A stretch of 64,000 nt of DNA from Demequina oxidasica (GCF_000975115.1 NZ_BBRE01000003.1:248001-312000); one strand, 5' to 3'. Shown: positions 26,771 to 35,592, counted from the first letter of the stretch. Notes: generated from the letters alone by a model not told the origin. Translations and numbers: made by a program.

Positions 26771-27569
26771 TGCCCCGCGCCCCGAGCGCCCCACCATCGA
26801 GCAGATCCGAGAAGTCTGCCAGCCAGACTCGATCCGCAAGCGCAAGAACGCGGAACACTGGACTGGGGATGTCTTCACCCGCAGCATCTCCCCCTACCTC
26901 ACGCGTACTTTTGTGCACGCGGGAATCTCTGCCAACGGCGTCACTGTCGGGATGATCCTGTGCGGGTGGGCTGCCGCCGCCGCGTTCTTCATTCCAGGGA
27001 TCGCGGGCCCCATCCTCGCCGCGGTGCTCGCCATGTTGCAGATGTTGCTGGATGCCTCGGACGGCGAGGTGGCGCGCTGGACCCGCAAGATGGGGCCACG
27101 TGGGATCTTCCTCGACCGCTTCGCTCACACGACCACCGAGTCGCTCATCCCCATCGCGATCGGACTGCGCCTGACGATCGAATCCTCGGACAATAACTGG
27201 GCGTGGGCCTTCGTTGGAGCCGTGCTCGGCGTGCTGGTTCTGGTCAACAAGTCGCTCAACGAGGCCTCCCGCATGTCGCGCGTCGAGTCGGGTCTGGATC
27301 TTCCCAAGAAGACCGACGGCACGTCAGCACCGCGAGTGGGCTGGGTGGCTACCGCGCGCCGCGCCGCCAACTTCGTGCCCATTCACCGCGCTTACCACTC
27401 GGTGGAGCAGACTCTCGTGGTTCTCGCGATCGCCATCGTTGGTCTGGCTGCCGGATTCAACGGCGTCGCGGTAGCGCTGATACTTCTGGCAGTCGCCGCG
27501 CCGTTGGTGATCGCAGGCCATATGGTCGCGATCCTCACTTCGTCGATGCTGAGGAACCCTCACACGTGA
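26763..27569 (+). CDS. CDP-alcohol phosphatidyltransferase family membrane protein
   Basis: A 268-residue integral membrane protein. The CDP-alcohol signature is present as DASDGEVAR, then eight residues, GIFLDRFAH. The fourth Asp, the likely catalytic base in structures of the family, is His here; some family branches show this, so a changed acceptor or mechanism is possible. Several helices follow. ATG 26763 overlaps the previous gene by eight bases. The GT2 gene overlaps its stop by four bases (GTGA), so all are translationally coupled. It probably attaches a phospho-alcohol to a lipid or carrier in the polymer pathway (inference). Confidence 0.87.
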   Translation: MSDAPRPERPTIEQIREVCQPDSIRKRKNAEHWTGDVFTRSISPYLTRTFVHAGISANGVTVGMILCGWAAAAAFFIPGIAGPILAAVLAMLQMLLDASDGEVARWTRKMGPRGIFLDRFAHTTTESLIPIAIGLRLTIESSDNNWAWAFVGAVLGVLVLVNKSLNEASRMSRVESGLDLPKKTDGTSAPRVGWVATARRAANFVPIHRAYHSVEQTLVVLAIAIVGLAAGFNGVAVALILLAVAAPLVIAGHMVAILTSSMLRNPHT

Positions 27570-28429
27570 GCGTGACATGGTCCGCTGTGGTGCTGTCGCA
27601 AGGCGACCGTCCCACCGAGCTCAATGCCGCAGTGGACAGCCTCCTCGCGCAACAGGATGTCTCGCTCGAAGTGATCGTGGTAGGCAACGGATGGGACCCC
27701 ATCGGTTTGCCCGATGCCGTACGCACCGTCTATTTGAAAAAGAACGTAGGTATTCCCAAGGGGCGAAATAAGGGCGTCAACAAGGCGAATGGTAAGTATT
27801 TCTACTTTCTCGATGACGACGCGATGTTGCCTGAGACCGACACGGTCGCCCGCATTGAGCAGATGTTCGATGAGAACCCTCAACTTGGAGTTATTCAGAC
27901 GCGAATCGCCTCGCCCCAGGGCGTGAGCGCGAAGCGCTGGGTGCCACGTATGCGGGACAAGGACCCGATGCACTCTTCCGAGGTGTTCTCGGTTCTCGAG
28001 GGCTCCGTGGCAGTGCGTAAAAAGGCGCTGAAGAACGCTCGCGGCTGGGCGTCTCGCTTCTTTTACGCCCACGAGGGCATAGAGCTGGCGTGGCGAGTGT
28101 GGGACGCCAACTACACGGTCGAGTACCGAGCCGACTTGGTCGCGCACCACCCGCTAATCGATCCCGCGCGCCACGACGACCAGTTGCGCCTCAACGCCCG
28201 CAACCGCGTGTGGCTCGCCAAACGCAATTTGCCGTGTCCGGTCGCCATCGTGTACATCTTCAACTGGTCAGCCGTGTCTGTAGCACGCAACGCTCGCCAC
28301 CCTTCATCGGCTTGGGCCTGGGTGAGGGGCGCCTGGGAAGGCGTCACGACCGACGGCGGTAGGCGTCGTCCGATCAGCTGGAGCACGGTGGGGCGTATGA
28401 CCAAGCGCGGGCGCCCTCCGATTATTTAG
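27566..28429 (+). CDS. GT2-family glycosyltransferase
   Basis: A 287-residue family 2 glycosyltransferase (GT-A fold). Seen: SAVVLSQGDRPTEL at the start, NVGIPKGRNKGVNKANGKYFYFLDDDA with the DxD-type metal site, and HEGIELAWRVWDANYT, resembling the catalytic ED/EL region. No membrane segment, so it acts on a cytosolic-face lipid-linked acceptor. I chose GTG 27566, which overlaps the upstream stop; the longer open frame upstream is not coding. The length is normal. It sits between the CDP-alcohol transferase and TagD. Confidence 0.88.
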   Translation: MSVTWSAVVLSQGDRPTELNAAVDSLLAQQDVSLEVIVVGNGWDPIGLPDAVRTVYLKKNVGIPKGRNKGVNKANGKYFYFLDDDAMLPETDTVARIEQMFDENPQLGVIQTRIASPQGVSAKRWVPRMRDKDPMHSSEVFSVLEGSVAVRKKALKNARGWASRFFYAHEGIELAWRVWDANYTVEYRADLVAHHPLIDPARHDDQLRLNARNRVWLAKRNLPCPVAIVYIFNWSAVSVARNARHPSSAWAWVRGAWEGVTTDGGRRRPISWSTVGRMTKRGRPPII

Positions 28430-28483
28430 TACCGATGTAGCGTTATAAGAAGACCGCCCCCTGGGGGAACACAAGGAGTAAGC

Positions 28484-28888
28484 ATGAGCACCAAGGTCAT
28501 CACTTTCGGCACCTATGACGTCTTCCATGTTGGCCACGTCAACATCCTGACGCGCGCTCACGACCTGGGCGATCACCTCACCGTGGGTGTCTCAACCGAC
28601 GCCATGAATTTCTCCAAGAAGGGCCGGTATCCGGTCTACCGCCAGGAGCACCGACTCGAGATTGTCGCGAGCATGGCTTGCGTGGACGAGGTCTTCATCG
28701 AGGAGTCGCTCGACCTCAAGCGTCAGTACCTGATCGATCACAAGGCAGACATCCTGGTGATGGGTAACGACTGGGAGGGACGCTTCGATGAGTTCAAGGA
28801 CATTTGCGAGGTCAAGTACCTTCCGCGTACGGACGACATCTCGACTACTGACATCATTCAGGACATTCGTAGTCGCATTGACGACTGA
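28484..28888 (+). CDS. tagD: Glycerol-3-phosphate cytidylyltransferase
   Basis: A 134-residue TagD-type nucleotidyltransferase that makes CDP-glycerol from CTP and glycerol 3-phosphate, the donor for TagB/TagF enzymes. Seen: TFGTYDVFHVGHVNIL with the HxGH CTP site, GVSTDAMNFSKKGR and the C-terminal ISTTDIIQ motif. The length matches B. subtilis TagD. AAGGAG precedes the ATG by five bases. It supplies the donor for the cluster starting at 25556 and possibly for the GT2-TagF fusion at 40228. Confidence 0.93.
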   Translation: MSTKVITFGTYDVFHVGHVNILTRAHDLGDHLTVGVSTDAMNFSKKGRYPVYRQEHRLEIVASMACVDEVFIEESLDLKRQYLIDHKADILVMGNDWEGRFDEFKDICEVKYLPRTDDISTTDIIQDIRSRIDD

Positions 28889-28924
28889 CGCGGATCACCT
28901 CGCCCGCACGGTTAGGCTTTGCCC

Positions 28925-29776
28925 ATGAGTGAACCCACCGCTTTCGTTCTTAGCCTGTCCTGCCCCGACAGGCCCGGCATCGTCCACGCCGTCACAGGGA
29001 TGTTGGCCCGTCACGGTGGCAACATCACGGAGTCACAGCAGTTCGGCGACGCGGACACGGGACTGTTTTTCATGAGGGTCGAGGTCGCGTGCGCCGTCGC
29101 TGAGGCTGACCTAGAAGCCGCCGTGGCAAAGCTCGCCGATGAGTTTCAGATGACGTGGAAGCTCGACATCGCGGGGCGCAAAATGCGCACCGTGGTGATG
29201 GTCTCTAAATCCGAGCACTGCGCAAACGATCTACTATTTCGCGAACGCGCCGGGACGCTCCCTGTGGAGATCGTCGCGATCGTCGGCAATCACCCCAACC
29301 TTCGCGAACTGGCCGAGTTCTACGGCAAGCCATTCCACCACGTGCCAGTCACTCCTGAGACAAAGTCAGACGCCGAGCAGCAGGTGCTCGCTCTGGTCGA
29401 CGACCTCGACGCCGAACTAGTGGTGCTCGCGCGCTATATGCAGATCCTTTCCGAGCCGATGGCTGACGCCTTGCGAGGTCGTGCGATCAACATCCACCAT
29501 TCGTTCCTGCCGTCCTTCAAGGGAGCTCGCCCCTACTTCCAGGCTCATGACCGCGGCGTGAAACTCATCGGCGCCACGGCCCACTACGTCACCGCAGATC
29601 TGGACGAGGGACCCATCATTGAGCAAGACGTGGACCGCGTTGATCACAGCTATACGCCAGAGACCTTGACCGCCATCGGCGCCGACGTCGAGCGTCGCGC
29701 ATTGGCACGTGCGGTGCGCTGGCACGCGGAGCACCGAGTGCTACTTGACGGCCACCGCACGATCGTCTTTAAGTAG
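28925..29776 (+). CDS. purU: Formyltetrahydrofolate deformylase
   Basis: A 283-residue PurU that hydrolyses 10-formyl-THF to formate and THF, balancing one-carbon pools. N-terminal ACT domain (about 5-80, CPDRPGIVHAVTG) and a C-terminal formyltransferase-like domain with INIHHSFLPSFKGARPY (catalytic Asn-His) and DLDEGPIIEQDV (Asp). The length is normal. ATG 28925 is chosen over a TTG six bases upstream. It follows tagD by 36 bases and ends against the convergent nagA, with a small hairpin between. Confidence 0.95.
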   Translation: MSEPTAFVLSLSCPDRPGIVHAVTGMLARHGGNITESQQFGDADTGLFFMRVEVACAVAEADLEAAVAKLADEFQMTWKLDIAGRKMRTVVMVSKSEHCANDLLFRERAGTLPVEIVAIVGNHPNLRELAEFYGKPFHHVPVTPETKSDAEQQVLALVDDLDAELVVLARYMQILSEPMADALRGRAINIHHSFLPSFKGARPYFQAHDRGVKLIGATAHYVTADLDEGPIIEQDVDRVDHSYTPETLTAIGADVERRALARAVRWHAEHRVLLDGHRTIVFK

Positions 29777-29795
29777 CGTCGTTTTCGCAAAAACG
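29776..29795. terminator. Small hairpin between purU and nagA
   Basis: GCGT-C-GTTTT and AAAAACGC form a short stem in the 19-base gap between the convergent purU and nagA stops. It is possibly bidirectional, and weak. Confidence 0.35.
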
Positions 29796-30671
29796 CTAAA
29801 GGCCAAGCACGCGTGCTGGGGTGGAGGACGCGGCCGCCTCTGCGTCGTCTCGCGACACACCTGCCTCAACACACACGTCGACAGCGCGATCCATCGTGAG
29901 CGTCGAGCCTGCGAGGGTATGCGTATCTGCTACGTACGCGCGCCCGTCCTCCGTCACATCAACCTGCAACGTTCCCAAGGGGTAACGACCGGGTGCCGAT
30001 GCGGCGGCGGCCATCGCGTCCGTCACTAGTACTATTCGGCCGGGGGCCGCACGGAAGATTGTGGCGATGAGGCTGGGGTCCACGTGGATACCATCAGCGA
30101 TGAGCTCTATCGCGACGCGGTCATCCGCTAGTGCCGCGCCTACCGGTCCGACCTCGCGGCCCACGATTCCTCTCATCGCATTGAACCCGTGGGTGACCAG
30201 GGTGGCTCCCCTGTCAAAAGCCTCACGGGCCGTCGCGGCATCGGCTTCAGTGTGCCCAACGGCCACCACCACGCCCGCCTCGACGCATTGCGAGATCGCG
30301 TCCAAGGCGCCGTCGAGCTCGGGTGCGATGGTGATCTGCCGAATGATGCCGTCCCCCGCCTGCAACAGTTCCGCGATCGCGTCGCGTGTAGGCAGGCGCA
30401 GTGACGCGAGGTCGTGCGCACCCTTGCGTGCCGGAGCGATAAAGGGTCCCTCGAGGTGGACGCCAAGAATGGACTCGTCGCGCACCATCGCCTGACGCAC
30501 GATGTCCATCGCTGCGATAGTGCGCTCGGAAGACTCGGACACCAGTGAGGCCACCAGGCGCCCCGTGCCGTGGGCGCGGTGAGCTGCCAACGCGGCGAGG
30601 GTGCCATCGACATCGGCACCAAACGCGTGCCCGCCACCACCATGGCAGTGAATATCGACGTAGTTACCCAT
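29796..30671 (-). CDS. nagA: N-acetylglucosamine-6-phosphate deacetylase, minimal barrel form
   Basis: A 291-residue NagA that deacetylates GlcNAc-6-P to GlcN-6-P. Active-site motifs are present: DIHCHGGGG (HxH), GVHLEGPFI, VGHTEADA, THGFNAM, ELIADGIHV and VTDAM with the catalytic Asp. It is about 90 residues shorter than usual: it begins right at the first barrel strand (MGNYVDIHCH) and stops at TPARVLGL, so both segments that normally form the small beta-sandwich are missing. ATG 30671 has AGG eight bases upstream; GTG 30677 is possible. No frameshift or missing bases are visible, so it looks like a real short form. Last gene of the amino-sugar operon, nine bases after nagB. Confidence 0.9.
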   Translation of the reverse strand: MGNYVDIHCHGGGGHAFGADVDGTLAALAAHRAHGTGRLVASLVSESSERTIAAMDIVRQAMVRDESILGVHLEGPFIAPARKGAHDLASLRLPTRDAIAELLQAGDGIIRQITIAPELDGALDAISQCVEAGVVVAVGHTEADAATAREAFDRGATLVTHGFNAMRGIVGREVGPVGAALADDRVAIELIADGIHVDPSLIATIFRAAPGRIVLVTDAMAAAASAPGRYPLGTLQVDVTEDGRAYVADTHTLAGSTLTMDRAVDVCVEAGVSRDDAEAAASSTPARVLGL

Positions 30672-30680
30672 GCCCACAGC

Positions 30681-31463
30681 CTAAAGCTGCTGCCAGTCGG
30701 GCGAGTTGCTCTGTGCCCACCGGTAATAGGCGTCGTGCTTGAGCTTGCTCGCCGCGGCCTCGTCTACCACCACGGTGACGTGCGCGTGGAGCTGGATCGC
30801 GGACCCTGGCATCGAAGCCGTCAGCGGGCCCTCGACCGCGGCAGCCAGAGCATCGGCCTTACCCGCGCCAAAGGCGAGCAGCACCAGATGGCGGGCACGC
30901 AGGATAGTGCCCAGACCCTGCGTGACACAGTGGATTGGCACCTCGTCAAGACTGGAAAAGAATCGCGTGTTGTCCAGGCGAGTCTGCTCGGTGAGCGTCT
31001 TGACGCGAGTCAGTGACGCGAAGCTGGAACCGGGCTCATTGAAGCCTAGGTGACCGGTCGTGCCGATCCCCAGCAGTTGGAGATCCACACCGCCGTGGTC
31101 GACCATGGAACGCTCGTAGCGCTCCCCCGCCGTCTGGATGCCGTCGATCGAACCGTCCGGAACGTGGACGCGCGTGGGTACCAGACCCAGCGGCTGCGTC
31201 ACCTCGCGGTCAATCACGGAGTGGTAGCTTTCCGGGTGGTCCACCGGGATCCCCACATACTCGTCCAGCGCGAACGCAGACATGCGCGAGAAGTCGGTGC
31301 CCGCGGCCGCACGCTCACGTAACGCCGCGTAGACGGGCAGCGGAGTGGAACCAGTCGCCACACCCAAGGTGAAGTCCGGGTTGGCGGTGACTCGTGCCGC
31401 GATGTGGTCGGCAACTAGCGCCCCACCCTCGGCGGGCGAACTGACAATGCGAACTTCAGCCAC
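30681..31463 (-). CDS. nagB: Glucosamine-6-phosphate deaminase
   Basis: A 260-residue NagB that converts GlcN-6-P to fructose-6-P and ammonia, feeding glycolysis. Seen: LGVATGSTPLPVYAAL, AFALDEYVGIPVDHPESYH with the catalytic Asp, and GIGTTGHLGFNEPGSSF. The usual GxDGH Asp is Thr in that last motif. The GTG start at 31463 overlaps the ROK kinase stop by eight bases. The nagA RBS lies against its own stop, so kinase, NagB and NagA are tightly coupled. Confidence 0.94.
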   Translation of the reverse strand: MAEVRIVSSPAEGGALVADHIAARVTANPDFTLGVATGSTPLPVYAALRERAAAGTDFSRMSAFALDEYVGIPVDHPESYHSVIDREVTQPLGLVPTRVHVPDGSIDGIQTAGERYERSMVDHGGVDLQLLGIGTTGHLGFNEPGSSFASLTRVKTLTEQTRLDNTRFFSSLDEVPIHCVTQGLGTILRARHLVLLAFGAGKADALAAAVEGPLTASMPGSAIQLHAHVTVVVDEAAASKLKHDAYYRWAQSNSPDWQQL

Positions 31464-32349
31464 GGCCGGCCCCCATCATTGCCGCACCCACGGCAGCCAA
31501 GGGCTCCGAGGAGTCAAGCGCCTGCACGCGATCTGACAGAGATAGCGAGTTCAGGAACGCGCTGCGCTCCTGCCATTCATTGAGAACGGCCAGCGTTCCC
31601 TCCATCAGCGGCTCGCCCCACTTGGTGAGGCCACCTCCAAGAATTACCTCGTCGACGTCGAGCGTCAACACCAGTACACGTACCGCGGAGGCGATGCCGT
31701 AGAAGAGTCGATCCCGAATCACCTCTGCCGCGGGGTCGCCCAAGGTCGCCGCACGCAGTACTTCTTCGGCGGTGGTGTTACCACCCCACTGACGAACAAT
31801 GCCGCTTCCCGATGCGTAGGTTTCGATGGCGCCGGGCGTACCGTCTGCGTCCAGCGGTCCCGAGGGATCAATGGCGATGTGCCCGATCTCCCCTGCCGCG
31901 CCACGACGGCCGCGCCACACCTTGCCGTTGAGAACGATGCCGGCGGCCAGGCCGGTGCCAAGATTCAAGAAGGCCATAGACCGGTTGCCGTTGCCAGTGA
32001 GGATCCAGGCGCCGACCGCGGCCGCGTTCACGTCATTGTCTACGACGGGGGTGATTCCCCAGGCATCGCCGAGTGTCGTTGCGACGTCAAGTCGCTCAAC
32101 ACCCAGGTTGTAGGCATGAGTCACGACGCCATCCACGACGGCACCGGGAACGCCGATGCCCACGGACTCGACGTCGGAGATGCCGATCCCAGCCTCAGCG
32201 CACACATGCGCCACGGCTTCCAATGTTGCGGCAACGACGGCGTCGTTTCCCTGTCCTGAAGGCACGCGGTGCCGCTGGGACACCGTCCCGGCGGCATCCG
32301 TCAAGACCACATCAGTCTTGGTGCCACCTATGTCTACTCCCACATGCAC
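31456..32349 (-). CDS. ROK-family sugar kinase (probable GlcNAc/amino-sugar kinase)
   Basis: A 297-residue ROK kinase. The phosphate loop GVDIGGTKTDVVLTD is at the N-terminus, with VESVGIGVPGAV, DNDVNAAAVG and GEIGHIAIDPSGP following. The ROK zinc motif CxCGxxGCxE is replaced by DADGTPGAIETYASG, with no cysteines, so the fold must be held without the usual zinc. Context (hexosaminidase, NagB, NagA) suggests it phosphorylates GlcNAc (inference). I chose GTG 32349, two bases after the hexosaminidase stop, because it puts the phosphate loop at the usual place; no ATG is available. Confidence 0.88.
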   Translation of the reverse strand: MHVGVDIGGTKTDVVLTDAAGTVSQRHRVPSGQGNDAVVAATLEAVAHVCAEAGIGISDVESVGIGVPGAVVDGVVTHAYNLGVERLDVATTLGDAWGITPVVDNDVNAAAVGAWILTGNGNRSMAFLNLGTGLAAGIVLNGKVWRGRRGAAGEIGHIAIDPSGPLDADGTPGAIETYASGSGIVRQWGGNTTAEEVLRAATLGDPAAEVIRDRLFYGIASAVRVLVLTLDVDEVILGGGLTKWGEPLMEGTLAVLNEWQERSAFLNSLSLSDRVQALDSSEPLAAVGAAMMGAGRG

Positions 32350-32351
32350 GG

Positions 32352-33794
32352 CTACTGTCCGATCAAGTCGAGGAGCGCGTCGCCTACCAGGCGTGACGCT
32401 CCGAAGGTTGCAATGTCTGCGTACGCGAGCGACTCGTCGGGCCAACCCATATCCACCACAATCACGTCACCGCGCTCCCGCAGTGCGTCGATCGCGTCAC
32501 GGATCCACTCGTGACGGTGGTTGTCCTTGCCCACCACGATGGGTAGCGCGCCCTCGGGCACGCGATCTACCAGCGTCGCGGCATTCATTGAACTTACGAC
32601 GGCCGATGCCTCGACGCGCCCGGTTGCGAACGGCCCCCAAGGTGCGGGGCCCACTGCAATGTTGAAGGCGGGCTGAAGCTGGAGCCAAGCTACGGGGCGA
32701 GGGTCGGCAATCAATTCGCGTGCAGCATCACTCACCGCGAACGCGCCCGCCACGACCTTGTTCGTCAAGCCCGGAACCTTGCCGAGGTTCAGATCTGCGG
32801 GCGGCTGCAGTTCAGCGCGCCGGGAGGCGAGCGTCGAACCGAGAGATTCCACCCGACGAGCGGCGTCCGCGAGGCGGCCGCTCGCAAGTTCGCCAGCGGC
32901 CACTGCGTCATCAATTGCCGCGACGATCTCGCCCATCTGGTCGTCCGTGTTCTTGGTACCGATGCACAGCAGGTCGCACCCGCCGTCAATGGCGAGCACG
33001 GCCGCGCGCGCAATGCCCACCTCGCCGCTGGCGCCCTTCATGTCAAGCGCATCGGACACGATGACGCCGTCAAAGCCCATCTCGTCGCGAAGCAGGCCCT
33101 GGAGTATCGGCTTAGAGAACGTCGCCGGCACGGAGGGGTCGAGCGAGGGCACCATGATATGCGAGGACATGATGGTATCGATGCCAGCCGCGATCGTGGC
33201 GGCGAACGGAGGAAGCTCGCGCGCGCGCAGCGTGGCGGGGTCGGCATCGATGCTCGGCAGGTCCACGTGTGAATCCTGTGCCGTGTCGCCGTGGCCGGGG
33301 AAGTGTTTGGCATTGGCCGCGACACCGGTGGACTGTACACCGCGAGTCCAGGCGGCGCCGTGCACGCCTACCTGCTCGGGGTCAGTGCCAAAGCTCCGCA
33401 CCCCAATGACCGGGTTGTTCGGGTTGGAGTTGACGTCCACGTCGGGCGCCAACGTGAGCGAGACGCCTACGCGACGCAACTCCCAGCCCACCTGTTCGCC
33501 CACGCGGTAGGAGATATCAGCATCGGCGAGCCTGCCAAGCACCGCGTTGCCGGGAAACGGCGAACCGGAGTGCTGGTAGAGACGTGAGACGTCGCCCCCC
33601 TCCTCGTCGATCGAGACAACCGCGTGCGGGTTAGCTTCGTAGATGGCGTCGGTAAGGGCGCGAAGCTGTTCCGGGTTGTCGACATTGTCGACGAACAGGC
33701 AGACACCCCCCATTCCCTCACGCAGGCGACGCGCCACCCACTCGGGAAGTTCGAGTCCCACAAAGCCAGGCATGAGGGTGCGCAGCGCGCTCAT
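32352..33794 (-). CDS. GH3 beta-N-acetylhexosaminidase (NagZ-like)
   Basis: A 480-residue glycoside hydrolase family 3 enzyme with no signal peptide, so cytosolic. Seen: VVSIDEEGGDVSRL, the NagZ-type KHFPGHGDTAQDSHVDLP loop with the His-Asp dyad, and GVIVSDALDMKGA with the catalytic Asp nucleophile. It has a C-terminal extension beyond the single barrel of E. coli NagZ (341 aa). It probably cleaves imported GlcNAc-containing disaccharides or muropeptide sugars. Its ATG overlaps the permease stop (ATGA). Confidence 0.92.
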   Translation of the reverse strand: MSALRTLMPGFVGLELPEWVARRLREGMGGVCLFVDNVDNPEQLRALTDAIYEANPHAVVSIDEEGGDVSRLYQHSGSPFPGNAVLGRLADADISYRVGEQVGWELRRVGVSLTLAPDVDVNSNPNNPVIGVRSFGTDPEQVGVHGAAWTRGVQSTGVAANAKHFPGHGDTAQDSHVDLPSIDADPATLRARELPPFAATIAAGIDTIMSSHIMVPSLDPSVPATFSKPILQGLLRDEMGFDGVIVSDALDMKGASGEVGIARAAVLAIDGGCDLLCIGTKNTDDQMGEIVAAIDDAVAAGELASGRLADAARRVESLGSTLASRRAELQPPADLNLGKVPGLTNKVVAGAFAVSDAARELIADPRPVAWLQLQPAFNIAVGPAPWGPFATGRVEASAVVSSMNAATLVDRVPEGALPIVVGKDNHRHEWIRDAIDALRERGDVIVVDMGWPDESLAYADIATFGASRLVGDALLDLIGQ

Positions 33795-34624
33795 CCCTTA
33801 ACCGCCCCGCTGACGAGACCCGAGGTCATGCGGCCCTGAACGATGAGGAAGAACACGATGACTGGCACGGCGACCAACGTGGATGCAGCCATGACTTCGC
33901 CCCAGTCAGTCGCTCGAGTGGCCGAGGCTTGCACAAATCCGCGCAGCCAGAGCGGCAGGGTCTGCGCGTCCTCCGCGGGAAGCAGAATCAGCGCGACCGT
34001 GAACTCGTTCCATGCCTGCAGGAACGCGTACACGCCCGATGCGACAAGGCCCGGGGCCAGGAGTGGGAACGTGATCTTCATGAAGGCTTGGAAGCGGCTG
34101 AGCCCGTCCACCATGGCGGCCTCTTCGAGGTCCGCCGGAACACCGGCGACAAAGCCGCGCAGCATCCAGATGGTGAACGGCACCACTGCGGCGATGTAGA
34201 TGATCGAGACACCAATCACGCTGTTCAGGAGACCAAGTGAGCTCATCATCTTGTATTGAGCGAGGAACAACGCCTCGGCGGGGAGCATCTGAATGAGAAG
34301 CACCGCGACGATGAAGGTCTTGCGCCCACGGAACTTAAATCGTGAGATGGCGAGCGCCGCGAGGAACGCAAACAGGATGCAGAAGAACACCACAATCAGC
34401 GTGATGGCGACTGACATGCCGAGGGCCCTAAAGAAGGTGCCGTCGTCCATCGCGGACGTGAAGTTGCGCCATGAGCCACCGAACGGCAGGAACGTCGGGG
34501 TGAAGCGCTCCAACACGGTGGTGGGCAGGAATGCCGAATTCAGCATCCAGTAGACGGGGAAGATCCAGACGAGCGAGATGACTATCGCGAGTACGGATAG
34601 TCCAACGCGGGACTTGCGCTTCAT
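33791..34624 (-). CDS. Carbohydrate ABC transporter permease (MalG type)
   Basis: A 277-residue permease with six membrane helices. The EAA loop is present as EEAAMVDGLSRFQAFMKITFPLLAPG, shown here only by its key parts EEAAMVDG and ITFPLLAPG. ATG 34624 has GGAGG upstream and shares its A with the partner permease's TGA stop. It forms a heteromer with the next permease to import a sugar bound by the lipoprotein encoded at 35792. No ATPase gene lies in the operon, so a shared MsiK-like ATPase elsewhere is expected. Confidence 0.92.
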   Translation of the reverse strand: MKRKSRVGLSVLAIVISLVWIFPVYWMLNSAFLPTTVLERFTPTFLPFGGSWRNFTSAMDDGTFFRALGMSVAITLIVVFFCILFAFLAALAISRFKFRGRKTFIVAVLLIQMLPAEALFLAQYKMMSSLGLLNSVIGVSIIYIAAVVPFTIWMLRGFVAGVPADLEEAAMVDGLSRFQAFMKITFPLLAPGLVASGVYAFLQAWNEFTVALILLPAEDAQTLPLWLRGFVQASATRATDWGEVMAASTLVAVPVIVFFLIVQGRMTSGLVSGAVKG

Positions 34625-35592
34625 CAGTCTTCCTCCTTCATAAGCTTGCGGACGTACCACCAGGAGATGGAGATAGTCAGGATGAGCACGATCACGGATG
34701 CGGCAGCGGCGGAGGCGAAGTCGTTCGAGCCGGTACCGACCTTGTAGATATAGGTACCCAGCAGGTCAAACTTGGAACCGCTGGCGCCCGCGTCCTGCAG
34801 AATCTTGATCTGCGCGAACACGCGCAGGTCCCAGATCACCTGAAGCAACATCACGATGGCGATGACCGGCTTGATCATGGGCAGGATGATGAGGCGCAAG
34901 CGCTGGCTGTTGGAGGCTCCATCCAGGGCGGATGCCTCGAGGACTTCATCAGAAACCTGCGTGAGGCCCGCGAAGATGGAGAACGCGACGAAAGGCACGG
35001 ACATCCAGGTGACGATGATGCCCGCCATCAAGAAGAACGTCCACGGGCTGGCGAACCAGTCGAACCGGTACATGTCGACGCCCGGAATCTTGTCCAGCAA
35101 ATAGTTCACCACACCGCGGCGGGTGTCGAAGAGCCAGGTCCACACCGTCATTGAGGCGACGATCGGCATCGCCCAGGCGAGCAGCATCGAGATCTGGAGA
35201 ATGAGGCGGACGGCCTTGTTGACCGCGTTCATGAGTAGAGCAAAGGCGAGACCCAGCACCAGCGTCAGTCCCGCGACAACGAAGCAGAAGACGAGCGAAC
35301 GGCCCACGACCTGCCAGAACTCGGCGTCCGAGAGCAGGTCGATGTAGTTCTGGAGGCCAATAAACTCTGCGGCTGCACCGAACTGCTGTGCGAGTCCGTA
35401 TGACTGGGTTGACGTGACGAGCTGCCACGCGGTCGGATAGCCGGTTCCGACGAGGAGGATGCCGATCGAAGCTGCGATCAACCAGTACGGGGCGCGGCGA
35501 GCGCGGCGCTTGGCCTTGCTAGCGTGCTCGGCAGCCTTGATCGACTCTTCCGACTGGGCCTGGCGCTTGGGGGAGGTCACGGGTGAACTCAT
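34624..35592 (-). CDS. Carbohydrate ABC transporter permease (MalF type)
   Basis: A 322-residue permease, basic N-terminal region then six membrane helices. The EAA loop is seen as EASALDGASNSQRLRLIILP. ATG 35592 has GAGGAGG upstream. It pairs with the MalG-type permease. A 199-base spacer with four hairpins separates it from the binding-protein gene upstream, which probably lowers permease expression relative to the binding protein. Confidence 0.93.
   Translation of the reverse strand: MSSPVTSPKRQAQSEESIKAAEHASKAKRRARRAPYWLIAASIGILLVGTGYPTAWQLVTSTQSYGLAQQFGAAAEFIGLQNYIDLLSDAEFWQVVGRSLVFCFVVAGLTLVLGLAFALLMNAVNKAVRLILQISMLLAWAMPIVASMTVWTWLFDTRRGVVNYLLDKIPGVDMYRFDWFASPWTFFLMAGIIVTWMSVPFVAFSIFAGLTQVSDEVLEASALDGASNSQRLRLIILPMIKPVIAIVMLLQVIWDLRVFAQIKILQDAGASGSKFDLLGTYIYKVGTGSNDFASAAAASVIVLILTISISWWYVRKLMKEED

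Noticed and set aside
27203-27565. 121-codon N-terminal extension of the GT2 gene
   Set aside because: It overlaps the CDP-alcohol transferase in another frame, while the GTG at 27566 gives the family start and a 4-base overlap.
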